A DNA stretch of 8,753 bases, from the NCBI GenBank assembly GCA_947589405.1, contig CANQBT010000090.1:1-8753 (forward strand), in the 5' to 3' direction. Below are positions 1 through 6,918 of this stretch, one piece after another; the stretch's first letter is position 1, and each line of letters starts with the position of its first letter. Origin of the DNA: an uncultured Clostridia bacterium. Lineage in GTDB: Bacteria > Bacillota > Clostridia > Lachnospirales > CAG-274. The notes beneath the pieces are model-generated. The model ran no database searches, was not told the DNA's origin, and saw nothing but the letters and a program-made list of their open reading frames with translations. The position numbers and the translations under genes are program-made.

Positions 1-644
1 GTACATTTGACTTTGAAGAAGCCGTACAGCTTGTAAGAAAAAGAGGAAGATATATGACAGAGGCGGTCCCTGCAGGAGAGGGCGCTATGTGCGCAGTACT
101 GAACCTCAGCGAGGACAGAATACAGGAGGCCTGCGATGAGGTAAAGGATATAGGCAGATGCATGATAGCAAATTACAACTGTCCAGGTCAGATAGCCATA
201 GCAGGCGATAAGGCGGCTGTGGAAAGGGCAGCGGAAATTGTTGTGGAAAAGGGCGCCAAGAGAGCTGTAATGCTCAATGTAAGCGGTCCCTTCCATACAT
301 CTCTTTTAAAGCCTGCTTCAGACAAGCTAAAAGAAGAACTTAATACAATAGCTATACACGATATGAAAATACCTGTTGTGACAAACCTTACCGCAGAGGT
401 GGTAAAGGATAAGTCACAGGTAGCCGAAATACTTACAAAGCAGGTAATGAATCCTGTCAGATGGGATCAGTCGGTAAGAAATATGATAGCAGACGGTGTA
501 GATACCTTTGTTGAAATGGGTCCCGGCAGAACTCTTTCCTCTTTTGTAAAGAAGATTTGCAAGGAAGTAGGCGCAGAGGTAAATATTTATAATGTAGAGG
601 ACTTAAAGACACTTGAAAAGGCTTGCGGAGGTTTAGGATTATAA
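1..644 (+). CDS. fabD: Malonyl-CoA:ACP transacylase FabD, 3' part (5' end outside window)
   Basis: FabD transfers the malonyl group from CoA to acyl carrier protein, supplying the extender unit for cytosolic type II fatty acid synthesis. The reading frame is open from the window edge (first full codon at 3), so the gene starts upstream; about 213 residues of a usual ~310 are visible. The nucleophile motif GHSLG lies upstream and cannot be checked. Visible family signatures in order are RGRYMTEAVPAGEGAM (substrate-proximal loop), NYNCPGQIAIAG, the catalytic His in SGPFHTSLL (codon 294-296), NPVRW, and the C-terminal VEMGPGRTLSSFVKKI. The ATG at 54 is internal to the conserved protein and is not the true start. 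The stop TAA overlaps the fabG ATG by one base (TAATG), implying translational coupling. Identification is from family motifs and operon context and is secure. Confidence 0.96.
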   Translation, partial: TFDFEEAVQLVRKRGRYMTEAVPAGEGAMCAVLNLSEDRIQEACDEVKDIGRCMIANYNCPGQIAIAGDKAAVERAAEIVVEKGAKRAVMLNVSGPFHTSLLKPASDKLKEELNTIAIHDMKIPVVTNLTAEVVKDKSQVAEILTKQVMNPVRWDQSVRNMIADGVDTFVEMGPGRTLSSFVKKICKEVGAEVNIYNVEDLKTLEKACGGLGL

Positions 645-1372
645 TGAAGGATAAGACAGTAATAGTAACAGGGGGAGCAAAGGGCATAGGCAGAGCAATA
701 GCCCTTGCCTTTGCAAAAGAAGGCGCTAATATTGTATTAAACTACAGAAGCACCTCTCCCGACAGCGTTAAGTCGGAAATAGAGGATATGGGCGTTAAGT
801 GCCTTACATATAAGGCCGATATAAGCAAATTTGACGAAGCGGCTTCTCTTGTAGACGCTGCATTAAAGGAATTCGGCACAGTTGATGTGCTTGTGAACAA
901 TGCAGGTATCACAAAGGATACACTTATTATGAGAATGAGCGAGGAGGACTTTGACAAGGTAGTTGAGACCAATCTCAAGGGCTGCTTCAATATGATAAGA
1001 CATTGTACAAAGCCTATGATGAAGCAGAGAAAGGGAGCTATTATAAATATGAGCTCAGTAATAGGGATAGCGGGAAATGTAGGTCAGCTTAACTATGCTG
1101 CCAGCAAGGCAGGTATATTAGGCATGACATACTCAGCTGCAAAGGAGCTTGCTTCCAGAAATATTACATGCAACGCCATAGCTCCCGGTATGATAGCGAC
1201 AGATATGACAGACGTGTTAAGCGATAAAATGAAGGAACAGATAATGTCGGCTATTCCTCTCAAGCGTTTCGGCAAGCCTGAGGAGATAGCTGAAACAGCC
1301 GTATTTTTAGCTAAATCACCCTATATTACAGGACAGGTGATAAGGGTAGACGGCGGTATGGTCATAGGTTAA
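644..1372 (+). CDS. fabG: 3-oxoacyl-ACP reductase FabG
   Basis: FabG is the NADPH-dependent reductase that converts 3-ketoacyl-ACP to 3-hydroxyacyl-ACP, the first reduction of the FAS-II cycle. The 242-residue product matches the usual ~244-residue short-chain dehydrogenase. The Rossmann motif TGGAKGIG is at residues 9-16, NNAG at 85-88, the catalytic tetrad is Asn110, Ser138, Tyr151 and Lys155, and the C-terminal PGMIATDMT and ITGQVIRVDGGM segments are typical. I chose the ATG at 644 because it starts directly before the first beta strand (MKDKTVIVTGG) and overlaps the fabD stop. A TTG at 623 in the same frame would add seven residues with no family counterpart. Possible ribosome sites are GGAGG at 627-631 (12 nt away) or AGGA at 635-638 (5 nt away). 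FabF follows after 12 nt. Confidence 0.97.
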   Translation: MKDKTVIVTGGAKGIGRAIALAFAKEGANIVLNYRSTSPDSVKSEIEDMGVKCLTYKADISKFDEAASLVDAALKEFGTVDVLVNNAGITKDTLIMRMSEEDFDKVVETNLKGCFNMIRHCTKPMMKQRKGAIINMSSVIGIAGNVGQLNYAASKAGILGMTYSAAKELASRNITCNAIAPGMIATDMTDVLSDKMKEQIMSAIPLKRFGKPEEIAETAVFLAKSPYITGQVIRVDGGMVIG

Positions 1373-1384
1373 GGAGGAATAGAG

Positions 1385-2586
1385 ATGGAACACAGAGTTG
1401 TAATTACAGGCATAGGCGCCATTACGCCTATAGGCAACAATACTGCCGAATTTTGGGACAGCCTTAAAAACGGCAGAAGCGGTGTTGACATTATTTCTAA
1501 ATTTGATGTTACTAACTGCAAGGTAAAATGCGCAGCGGAGGTAAAGGGCTTTGACCCTTCAACTGTCGTAGACAGAAAGGAAGTCAGAAGAAACGACTTA
1601 TTCAGCATATACGCTATGGGCGCTGCGGACGAGGCTGTAGCTATGAGCGGTATCGATATGGATTCCATAGACAAGCATCGTTTAGGTGTTATAGTCAGCT
1701 CAGGTATAGGCGGAATAAACACTATTCAGGAACAGTCTGCCAAAATGACCTTAAAGGGCATGTCAAGAATAGCGCCTTTATTCATTCCTATGGCAATAAG
1801 CAATATGGCGGCAGGCAATATTGCCATACGCTTTGGCGCAAGAGGTACCTGTCTTGACGTTGTGACTGCCTGTGCTTCCAGTACTCACTCTATAGGCGAG
1901 GCATTCAGAAACATAAAGCATGGCTACAGCGACTATATAATAGCAGGCGGTTCAGAAGCCTCCATATGCGAGCTGGGTATAGGCGGCTTTGCTGCTCTTA
2001 CAGCTCTTTCCACAAGCGAGGATCCCAAGAGGGCTTCCATTCCTTTTGATAAGGAGAGAAGCGGCTTTGTAATGGGCGAGGGCGCAGGTATCGTATTTAT
2101 GGAATCTCTTGAAAGTGCAAAGGCAAGAGGTGCGGAGATATTAGCTGAAATAGTGGGCTATGGCTCTACCTGTGACGCATATCATATCACAAGTCCTTTG
2201 CCGTAGAGGAAGCGGGTATCGACAAAAACGATATAGATTATATAAATGCACACGGCACATCTACACATATAAACGACGCCTCCGAAACACTTGCAGTTAA
2301 AAAGGCATTTGGCGAACATGCTAAGGATATAAACATAAGCTCTACCAAATCCATGACAGGTCATCTTTTAGGCGCTACAGGCGGCGTTGAGGCTGTTGCT
2401 ACCGTGCTTGCCATAAAGAACGGCTTTGTACCGCCTACAGCTAATTATAAGGTGCCTGACGAGGAATGCGACCTTAATGTTACGCCTAACACAGGCGTTC
2501 CAAGAGATATTAAATATGCTCTGAGCAATACTCTTGGCTTTGGCGGACACAACGGCGTGCTCTGTTTCAGAAAATGGGAGGAATAA
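1385..2586 (+). pseudogene. fabF: 3-oxoacyl-ACP synthase II FabF, disrupted by a ~37-bp deletion and frameshift
   Basis: FabF condenses malonyl-ACP with acyl-ACP to extend the fatty acyl chain. The gene starts at ATG 1385, behind a good GGAGG at 1373-1377. The first 271 residues are normal ketoacyl synthase, with nucleophile Cys163 in TACASS (codon 1871-1873) and GFVMGEGAG further on. After AYHITSP (codon ending 2197) the frame runs into TAG at 2204-2206, giving a 273-residue product. The rest of the family protein continues from 2197 in another frame to TAA 2584-2586, with catalytic His in NAHGTST (codon 2251-2253) and in TGHLLGA (2362-2364). Comparison with FabF proteins recalled from memory shows about 12 conserved codons missing at the junction. 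Restoring 37 bp would make 1239 bp, a 412-residue protein of normal FabF length. As read, the product lacks both catalytic histidines and should be inactive. An assembly or read error is the main alternative. Confidence 0.9.
2195..2199 (+). other. Deletion junction within fabF
   Basis: The proline codon CCT (2195-2197, upstream frame) and the phenylalanine codon TTT (2197-2199, downstream frame) share one base. In intact FabF proteins a Gly/Ala-rich stretch of about 12 residues (of the type xxDGEGxARAMx in Bacillus) separates these points. Twelve codons plus one base gives 37 bp, which accounts for both the frame change and the short overall length. No long homopolymer is present at the junction. 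Confidence 0.8.
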
Positions 2587-2589
2587 GAT

Positions 2590-3012
2590 ATGCTCAATAT
2601 TAAAGAAATACAGGAGATACTTCCTCACAGATACCCCTTTTTATTAATAGACAAGGTCCTTGAGATAGAAGAAGGCAAGAAGTGTGTTGCCGTTAAAAAC
2701 GTAACTATGAACGAGCCGTTTTTTCAGGGACATTTTCCGCAGCAGCCTGTTATGCCGGGAGTGCTTATTATAGAAGCTCTTGCACAGACAGGTGCCGTTG
2801 CAATGCTTTCTATGGAGCAGTTTAAGGGCAAGATAGCGTTTTTCGGAGGTATTGACAAGGCCAAGTTCAGAGGAATGGTCACTCCGGGAGATACTCTGCG
2901 CCTTGAGGTTGAAATGATAAAGCTTAAGAGAAACGCAGGCATAGGCAAGGGTATTGCCTATGTGGGAGAAAAGAAGGTTGCTGAAGGCGAGCTTACATTT
3001 ATGATTGGCTGA
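2590..3012 (+). CDS. fabZ: 3-hydroxyacyl-ACP dehydratase FabZ
   Basis: FabZ removes water from 3-hydroxyacyl-ACP to give trans-2-enoyl-ACP in the FAS-II cycle. The 140-residue product is of normal length for this hot-dog-fold family. It carries the opening LPHRYPFLLIDKV at residues 11-23, the catalytic His48 in GHFP, and the catalytic Glu62 in the helix MPGVLIIEALAQTGAV, followed by KFRGMVTPGDTLRLEVE. The ATG at 2590 lies 3 nt after the fabF stop and is served by GGAGG within the last fabF codons (about 2577-2581), so its translation is probably coupled to fabF. The fabF frameshift could therefore weaken FabZ output, because ribosomes stop at 2206 instead of running up to this start. No fabA-type isomerase is visible. 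Confidence 0.97.
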   Translation: MLNIKEIQEILPHRYPFLLIDKVLEIEEGKKCVAVKNVTMNEPFFQGHFPQQPVMPGVLIIEALAQTGAVAMLSMEQFKGKIAFFGGIDKAKFRGMVTPGDTLRLEVEMIKLKRNAGIGKGIAYVGEKKVAEGELTFMIG

Positions 3013-3024
3013 TGAGGTATTGAT

Positions 3025-3948
3025 ATGAAATTGATTGACAATATAAAGGGCGGTCTTGACAAAATAAGCGTAGAGACCTTGAAGGAAAGAGCGGAAGCCA
3101 TTAAAAATGCTCTTCCGAAGGTTTCCGAAAAGAAAGAAGAAAAACCCGAAACGAAAGAAGAAATACCGGAGGATTGCATTAAATGTCCTTCATGTAACAA
3201 TATTATAGAAAAGAAGTCTCTTGGCAGTCTTAAAATATGCCCTAATTGCGCAAAGCTTTTCAGAATGAATGCCAAAGACAGGATAAAAGCCATAGCGGAC
3301 GAAGGCAGCTTCAAGGAAATGGATATAAATATGGAGGCTGCCAATCCTCTTAATTTCCCTGACTACTCCGCCAAGATAAAGGGACTCCAGGAAAAGACAG
3401 GCTTAAAGGACGCTGTTAAGACAGGCACATGTACCATAGGCGGCTACAGATGTGTAATAGGCGTTATGGACAGCGGCTTCATGATGGGATCTATGGGCTC
3501 TGTTGTAGGCGAAAAGCTTACAAGAGTATTTGAATACGGCACAGAGCATAAGCTCCCCGTTATAATATTTACTTGTTCGGGCGGTGCCAGAATGCAGGAG
3601 GGTATAGTTTCACTTATGCAGATGGCTAAGGTAAGCGCTGCCGTTGCCAAGCATTCTGAGGCAGGTCAGCTTTACGTTACCGTGCTTACAGATCCTACCA
3701 CAGGCGGTGTGACCGCTTCATTTGCAATGCTTGGAGATATTATACTTGCAGAGCCTAAGACGCTTATAGGCTTTGCAGGCAGACGAGTTATAGAACAGAC
3801 TATCAAGCAGAAGCTTCCCGATGAGTTCCAGACCTCCGAATTTTTACTGGAGCATGGCTTTGTAGATGCTATTGTGGAAAGAGAAAAGCTTCCCGATACA
3901 TTAAAGACTATATTAAAGCTTCATAATTGTAAAAAGGAGGTAGAGTGA
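3025..3948 (+). CDS. accD: Acetyl-CoA carboxylase carboxyltransferase beta subunit AccD
   Basis: AccD pairs with AccA to transfer the carboxyl group from carboxybiotin to acetyl-CoA, making malonyl-CoA, the committed step of fatty acid synthesis. The 307-residue protein has a four-Cys zinc ribbon (CPSC at 54-57 and CPNC at 72-75), then the crotonase-like carboxyltransferase fold with CSGGARMQEG (184-193), LTDPTTGGVTASFAMLGD (221-238) and GFAGRRVIEQT (249-259). Ahead of the zinc ribbon is an N-terminal extension of about 50 residues: a predicted amphipathic helix followed by a Lys/Glu/Pro-rich linker (residues 34-50), roughly 27 residues longer than I recall for E. coli AccD. The start ATG is 12 nt after fabZ, with a modest GAGG at 3014-3017. 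It is separate from accA, as in most Firmicutes, and not fused. Confidence 0.97.
   Translation: MKLIDNIKGGLDKISVETLKERAEAIKNALPKVSEKKEEKPETKEEIPEDCIKCPSCNNIIEKKSLGSLKICPNCAKLFRMNAKDRIKAIADEGSFKEMDINMEAANPLNFPDYSAKIKGLQEKTGLKDAVKTGTCTIGGYRCVIGVMDSGFMMGSMGSVVGEKLTRVFEYGTEHKLPVIIFTCSGGARMQEGIVSLMQMAKVSAAVAKHSEAGQLYVTVLTDPTTGGVTASFAMLGDIILAEPKTLIGFAGRRVIEQTIKQKLPDEFQTSEFLLEHGFVDAIVEREKLPDTLKTILKLHNCKKEVE
3935..3940 (+). promoter_or_regulatory. Strong ribosome binding site for accA
   Basis: AGGAGG at 3935-3940 lies inside the end of accD. It is 10 nt before the ATG at 3951 and 4 nt before an in-frame GTG at 3945 that overlaps the accD stop (GTGA). The family N-terminus and start-codon preference favour the ATG. 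The GTG alternative would add two residues. Confidence 0.7.
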
Positions 3949-3950
3949 TA

Positions 3951-4745
3951 ATGCCTGCTTATGATAATGTTAAAATTGCCAGAAAAATATCAAGGCCGAC
4001 TGCTCTTGACTATATAGACCATATTTTTGAGGACTTCGTTGAGCTTCATGGCGACAGGGGATTCAGAGATGACAAGGCTGTTATAGGGGGCATTGCCTCT
4101 ATTAACGGCATCCCTGTTACTGTAATAGGCATACAGAAGGGCAAGACTATGGAGGAGAATATTGAGCGCAATTTCGGTCAGCCCCATCCTGAGGGCTACA
4201 GAAAGGCCTTAAGGCTTATGGAACAGGCTGAAAAGTTCCACAGACCTATAATAAATCTTATAAACACAAGCGGAGCATATCCGGGACTTGGCGCTGAGGA
4301 AAGAGGACAGGGAGAGGCTATTGCCAAGAATCTTATGGTAATGGCAAATCTCAGAACGCCTACCATCTCTGTTATTATAGGCGAAGGCGGCAGCGGCGGC
4401 GCTCTTGCCCTTGCCGTTACGGACAGGGTATGGATGCTTGAAAATTCCGTATATGCCGTACTTTCTCCCGAAGGCTTTGCCAGTATTCTCTGGAAGGACG
4501 CCAAGAGAGCCAAAGAAGCAGCCGATCTTATGAAAATAACAGCGGAAGATCTTCTGGATATGGGCGTTATAGAAAAGGTAATAAAGGAAGTGGACGGAGG
4601 CTGTCAGAACGACTTCGGATTTACCGCAAACCTTATGAAGGCAAAGCTTGAATCAGAGCTTGAAATACTTATGGCAAAGGATATAGATACTCTTCTGAAG
4701 GAAAGATATAACAGATTTAGGAGCTTTGGCGAATTTAAGGAATAA
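3951..4745 (+). CDS. accA: Acetyl-CoA carboxylase carboxyltransferase alpha subunit AccA
   Basis: AccA is the partner of AccD in the carboxyltransferase of acetyl-CoA carboxylase. The 264-residue protein shows RPTALDYI (15-22), ELHGDRGFRDD (31-41), NFGQPHPEGYRKALRLM (74-90), the TSGAYPGLGAEERGQGEAIA segment (106-125) and the oxyanion-hole loop GEGGSGGALALA (144-155). It lacks the longer N- and C-terminal helical extensions of the ~319-residue E. coli type, which is usual in Firmicutes. It begins two bases after the accD stop (or overlaps it if GTG 3945 is used). It is the last gene of the operon, 41 nt before a strong terminator. The biotin carboxylase (accC) and biotin carrier (accB) needed to complete the enzyme are not in this window. 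Confidence 0.97.
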   Translation: MPAYDNVKIARKISRPTALDYIDHIFEDFVELHGDRGFRDDKAVIGGIASINGIPVTVIGIQKGKTMEENIERNFGQPHPEGYRKALRLMEQAEKFHRPIINLINTSGAYPGLGAEERGQGEAIAKNLMVMANLRTPTISVIIGEGGSGGALALAVTDRVWMLENSVYAVLSPEGFASILWKDAKRAKEAADLMKITAEDLLDMGVIEKVIKEVDGGCQNDFGFTANLMKAKLESELEILMAKDIDTLLKERYNRFRSFGEFKE

Positions 4746-4786
4746 TTTGTATTATCAAAGGGTAAATTCCATTGAGCAAAAAAAAC

Positions 4787-4834
4787 GGGCTGTACTCAAA
4801 TGCTGATCTTATCGGCATTTGGTACAGCCCTTTT
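4787..4834 (+). terminator. Intrinsic terminator of the fab-acc operon
   Basis: GGGCTGTAC (4787-4795) pairs with GTACAGCCC (4822-4830). After a one-base bulge, CAAATGC (4797-4803) pairs with GCATTTG (4815-4821), and a few inner pairs close a small loop. TTTT follows at 4831-4834. Eight A residues precede the stem (4778-4785), so the hairpin would also work as a terminator on the minus strand. Confidence 0.92.
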
Positions 4835-4851
4835 ATGCTTGTGTCGAAATG

Positions 4852-4880
4852 TTGACAAATAAGCTCAATTAATGTAAAAT
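4852..4880 (+). promoter_or_regulatory. Sigma-A type promoter for the prenyltransferase unit
   Basis: A perfect -35 box TTGACA (4852-4857) is followed by a 17-nt spacer and a -10 box TAAAAT (4875-4880), one mismatch from TATAAT. It lies just past the upstream terminator and about 39 nt before the UbiA-family ATG, leaving a leader of roughly 30 nt. This makes the two following genes a separate transcription unit. Confidence 0.85.
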
Positions 4881-4918
4881 AATTAAGATAAAACAATGCA
4901 TTTAAAGAGAGGAAAGCA

Positions 4919-5788
4919 ATGAACATACCAAAAAAATTAAAGGCGTGGATCCTTTTGTGCAGATGCGACCAGCCCTTTATAGAAACCCCATTTGCAATTA
5001 CGGCAGCCTTTCTGACAGCTGAGGATTCTATCCCCGATATAAAAAAATTGATATGTATTTTCTTTGCATGCTTTTCGGGCTTTATGGCAGGCTGTGTTTT
5101 TAACGGCATTGCAGACAGGAAAATAGATGCGGTGAATCCAAGAACAAAGGACAGACCCGTTGCATCGGGAATGGTAACGGTCAGGGAAGCCCTGTGCGTT
5201 ATGGTCTTTTGCATAGCTGTTGTAATAGTGTCTACATGGCTTATAGATCCGTTTTATGTTCTGCTTCTTCCTATACCGATAGGTCTTTGCCTTGTGTATT
5301 CTCTCACAAAGAGATTCACATGGCTGTGTCATGTTTGTTTAGGCGTAGCAAACGCTTCAATACCTGTGGGAACATGGATAGTGTATAACGGCTGGAGGGA
5401 TTGGCGTGCTCTGCTTGCAGGCGCACTTATGTTTTTCTGGACGATAGGCATTGAGATAATATATAATTCTCAGGACGTGGAATACGACAAGAATATGGGA
5501 ATGAATTCGATACCTGTAAGGTTCGGACTCAGATTTGCATATAATTTGTCACTACTGTGCCATATAGCTATGGCAGTTGTATTGGCTGCTCTTATATACT
5601 TTGCACATGCAGGACTTATTTTTACTGTCGGTTCGGTCATATGCTGCTGCATACTGGTGTATGAGCATGCTTTGGTACATGGGCTCAGGAAGGAAAATGC
5701 AGATAAAATATTTAATTTAAGTCAACTGTTCAGCTTTTTGCTGATGGTTTCTGCTGTGTTGGATAAGTTAGTTTACATACATATATAG
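4919..5788 (+). CDS. UbiA-family membrane prenyltransferase (MqnP/UbiA-like)
   Basis: This integral membrane enzyme attaches a polyprenyl chain to an acceptor, normally an aromatic ring. The 289-residue protein has about eight hydrophobic segments (near 43-61, 91-109, 111-128, 135-156, 164-182, 208-228, 231-248 and 266-284). Both Mg-diphosphate motifs are present: NGIADRKID at 62-70 (Asn62, Asp66, Asp70) with the following RTKDRP, and NSQDVEYDKNMGMNSIPVRFG starting at 183 (Asp186, Asp190). The second motif, QDVEYD followed by GMNSIPVRFG, is most like the MqnP group (futalosine-route menaquinone) of 4-hydroxybenzoate-type prenyltransferases; that placement is by motif memory. The ATG at 4919 has an AGAGAGG-type site just upstream. 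The polyprenyl synthase gene starts 10 nt after the stop, which supports a supply-and-transfer pair. The acceptor is unknown because no quinone-ring genes are nearby. Confidence 0.88.
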   Translation: MNIPKKLKAWILLCRCDQPFIETPFAITAAFLTAEDSIPDIKKLICIFFACFSGFMAGCVFNGIADRKIDAVNPRTKDRPVASGMVTVREALCVMVFCIAVVIVSTWLIDPFYVLLLPIPIGLCLVYSLTKRFTWLCHVCLGVANASIPVGTWIVYNGWRDWRALLAGALMFFWTIGIEIIYNSQDVEYDKNMGMNSIPVRFGLRFAYNLSLLCHIAMAVVLAALIYFAHAGLIFTVGSVICCCILVYEHALVHGLRKENADKIFNLSQLFSFLLMVSAVLDKLVYIHI

Positions 5789-5798
5789 AGGAGTAAAA

Positions 5799-6788
5799 AT
5801 GAACGAGATCAATATTAATGAGATGTTGAATACGGAGCTTGAAAAGGTCTCCGTATGTATAAAAGACCTGCTTAAGTCAAAAAATAGGATCATGCAGAGC
5901 GTTATGAATTGGGTTGTAAGATCAAAGGGGAAAATGCTCAGACCTCAGATGGTCATTCTCTGTTCAAAATTCGGCGATGAAGAAAAGGATGTGTCTGAAC
6001 TTGCAGCTTTAGTCGAAATACTTCATATGGCAACGCTGGTCCATGACGATGTTATAGATGATGCGGAAAAGAGAAGGGGACTTTTATCTGTTCAGAAAAA
6101 ATTCGGCAAGAACATGGCTGTGTATTCAGGCGATTTTATGCTCTTCTCATCTTTGGGTAAAATAGGAGAGCGTTTGTCAAATGATGAAGTCAGGATATAT
6201 TACAGTAAATTTTATCCTCTTATGGAGCAGATATGCGACGGAGAGCTGGGACAAAACGCCATGCTCTACAATATAAATATTACTGAAAATAAGTATTTAA
6301 GCAATATAAAGGGCAAGACTGCCGCAATGTTTGAATTTGCATGCGGACTGGGAGCCGCTGCGGCAAAATGCAGCGAGAATGTTGAGAAAAATTTAAGCGA
6401 ATTCGGTCTTAACTATGGCATACTGTTCCAGATAATGGACGATCTTCTGGACTATAAAAGCAGCGTTGGCATTATAGGCAAGCCTGTGTATCAGGACTTT
6501 GAAAACGGCATATATACGTTGCCTGTAATTTACGCTCTTGAGAATGCGTCCTGCCGCAAGGAAATAATAAAGATAAAAAAGGCCGTTAAGAAAAACGGCT
6601 TTACATCAGAGCTTACAGACCGTCTTACAGAGGCTATAGTAAAGGCTGACGGCTTCAAAAGATGCTTTGAAAGAGCTGAGAATTTTTACAATAATGCAAG
6701 AAACGCTCTTGCAGAGCTTCCTTGTACAGCTGAAAGAAAGTATATGGAAGCACTTCTGGATAAGCTTTACAGCGATATACAGGGATAA
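5799..6788 (+). CDS. Trans-polyprenyl diphosphate synthase (probable long-chain type)
   Basis: This enzyme condenses isopentenyl diphosphate units onto an allylic primer to build an all-trans polyprenyl diphosphate. The 329-residue product contains GKMLRP (44-49), the first Asp-rich motif DDVID (83-87) followed by RRG (92-94), GDF at 111-113, the KGKTA segment (171-175), and the second Asp-rich motif DDLLD (214-218), followed by GKPVYQDFENGIYTLP. Ala and Thr stand at the fifth and fourth positions before DDVID. These small residues usually leave the product pocket open, so a long product of the heptaprenyl/octaprenyl kind is more likely than farnesyl or geranylgeranyl; exact length cannot be read. 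GAGGAG at 5788-5793 is a good ribosome site. The gene is cotranscribed with the UbiA-like gene, which probably uses its product, and ends at a terminator. It lacks an adjacent small subunit of the HepS kind. Confidence 0.92.
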   Translation: MNEININEMLNTELEKVSVCIKDLLKSKNRIMQSVMNWVVRSKGKMLRPQMVILCSKFGDEEKDVSELAALVEILHMATLVHDDVIDDAEKRRGLLSVQKKFGKNMAVYSGDFMLFSSLGKIGERLSNDEVRIYYSKFYPLMEQICDGELGQNAMLYNINITENKYLSNIKGKTAAMFEFACGLGAAAAKCSENVEKNLSEFGLNYGILFQIMDDLLDYKSSVGIIGKPVYQDFENGIYTLPVIYALENASCRKEIIKIKKAVKKNGFTSELTDRLTEAIVKADGFKRCFERAENFYNNARNALAELPCTAERKYMEALLDKLYSDIQG

Positions 6789-6804
6789 TAAGCTATTACG
6801 AGCT

Positions 6805-6854
6805 AAAGACTGTTGGCAAAATGCCCTTTCGGCATATTTGCGGCAGTCTTTTTT
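6805..6854 (+). terminator. Intrinsic terminator after the polyprenyl synthase gene
   Basis: AAAGACTG (6805-6812) pairs with CAGTCTTT (6844-6851). An inner stem of GCAAA-ATGCC (6816-6825) pairs with GGCAT-a-TTTGC (6831-6841), leaving a CTTTC loop. Six T residues run from 6849 to 6854. It sits 17 nt past the stop codon. Confidence 0.9.
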
Positions 6855-6918
6855 GTGTGTTATGCTTTTGGAATGTTTTTAGAGAAAGGGGGATTGGTTT
6901 AGATCAATCGACCCTTCA

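Noticed and set aside
2192..2206. Programmed ribosomal frameshift in fabF
   Set aside because: There is no slippery heptamer or long homopolymer at the junction, and a frame change alone would still leave about 12 conserved residues missing. A deletion explains both frame and length.
2353..2586. Independent 77-residue gene starting at ATG 2353
   Set aside because: It is the in-frame C-terminal remnant of fabF (TGHLLGA to the end). It has no ribosome site before the ATG, and family sequence continues upstream of it to 2197.
4735..5332. Open frames on the minus strand opposite the UbiA-like gene
   Set aside because: They are antisense shadows of a gene with clear prenyltransferase motifs. One also runs across the terminator and promoter. 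Their translations resemble no protein family I know.
6667..6882. Short plus-strand frame overlapping the end of the polyprenyl synthase gene
   Set aside because: It overlaps a well-supported gene in another frame and runs through the terminator hairpin. It shows no domain signal.
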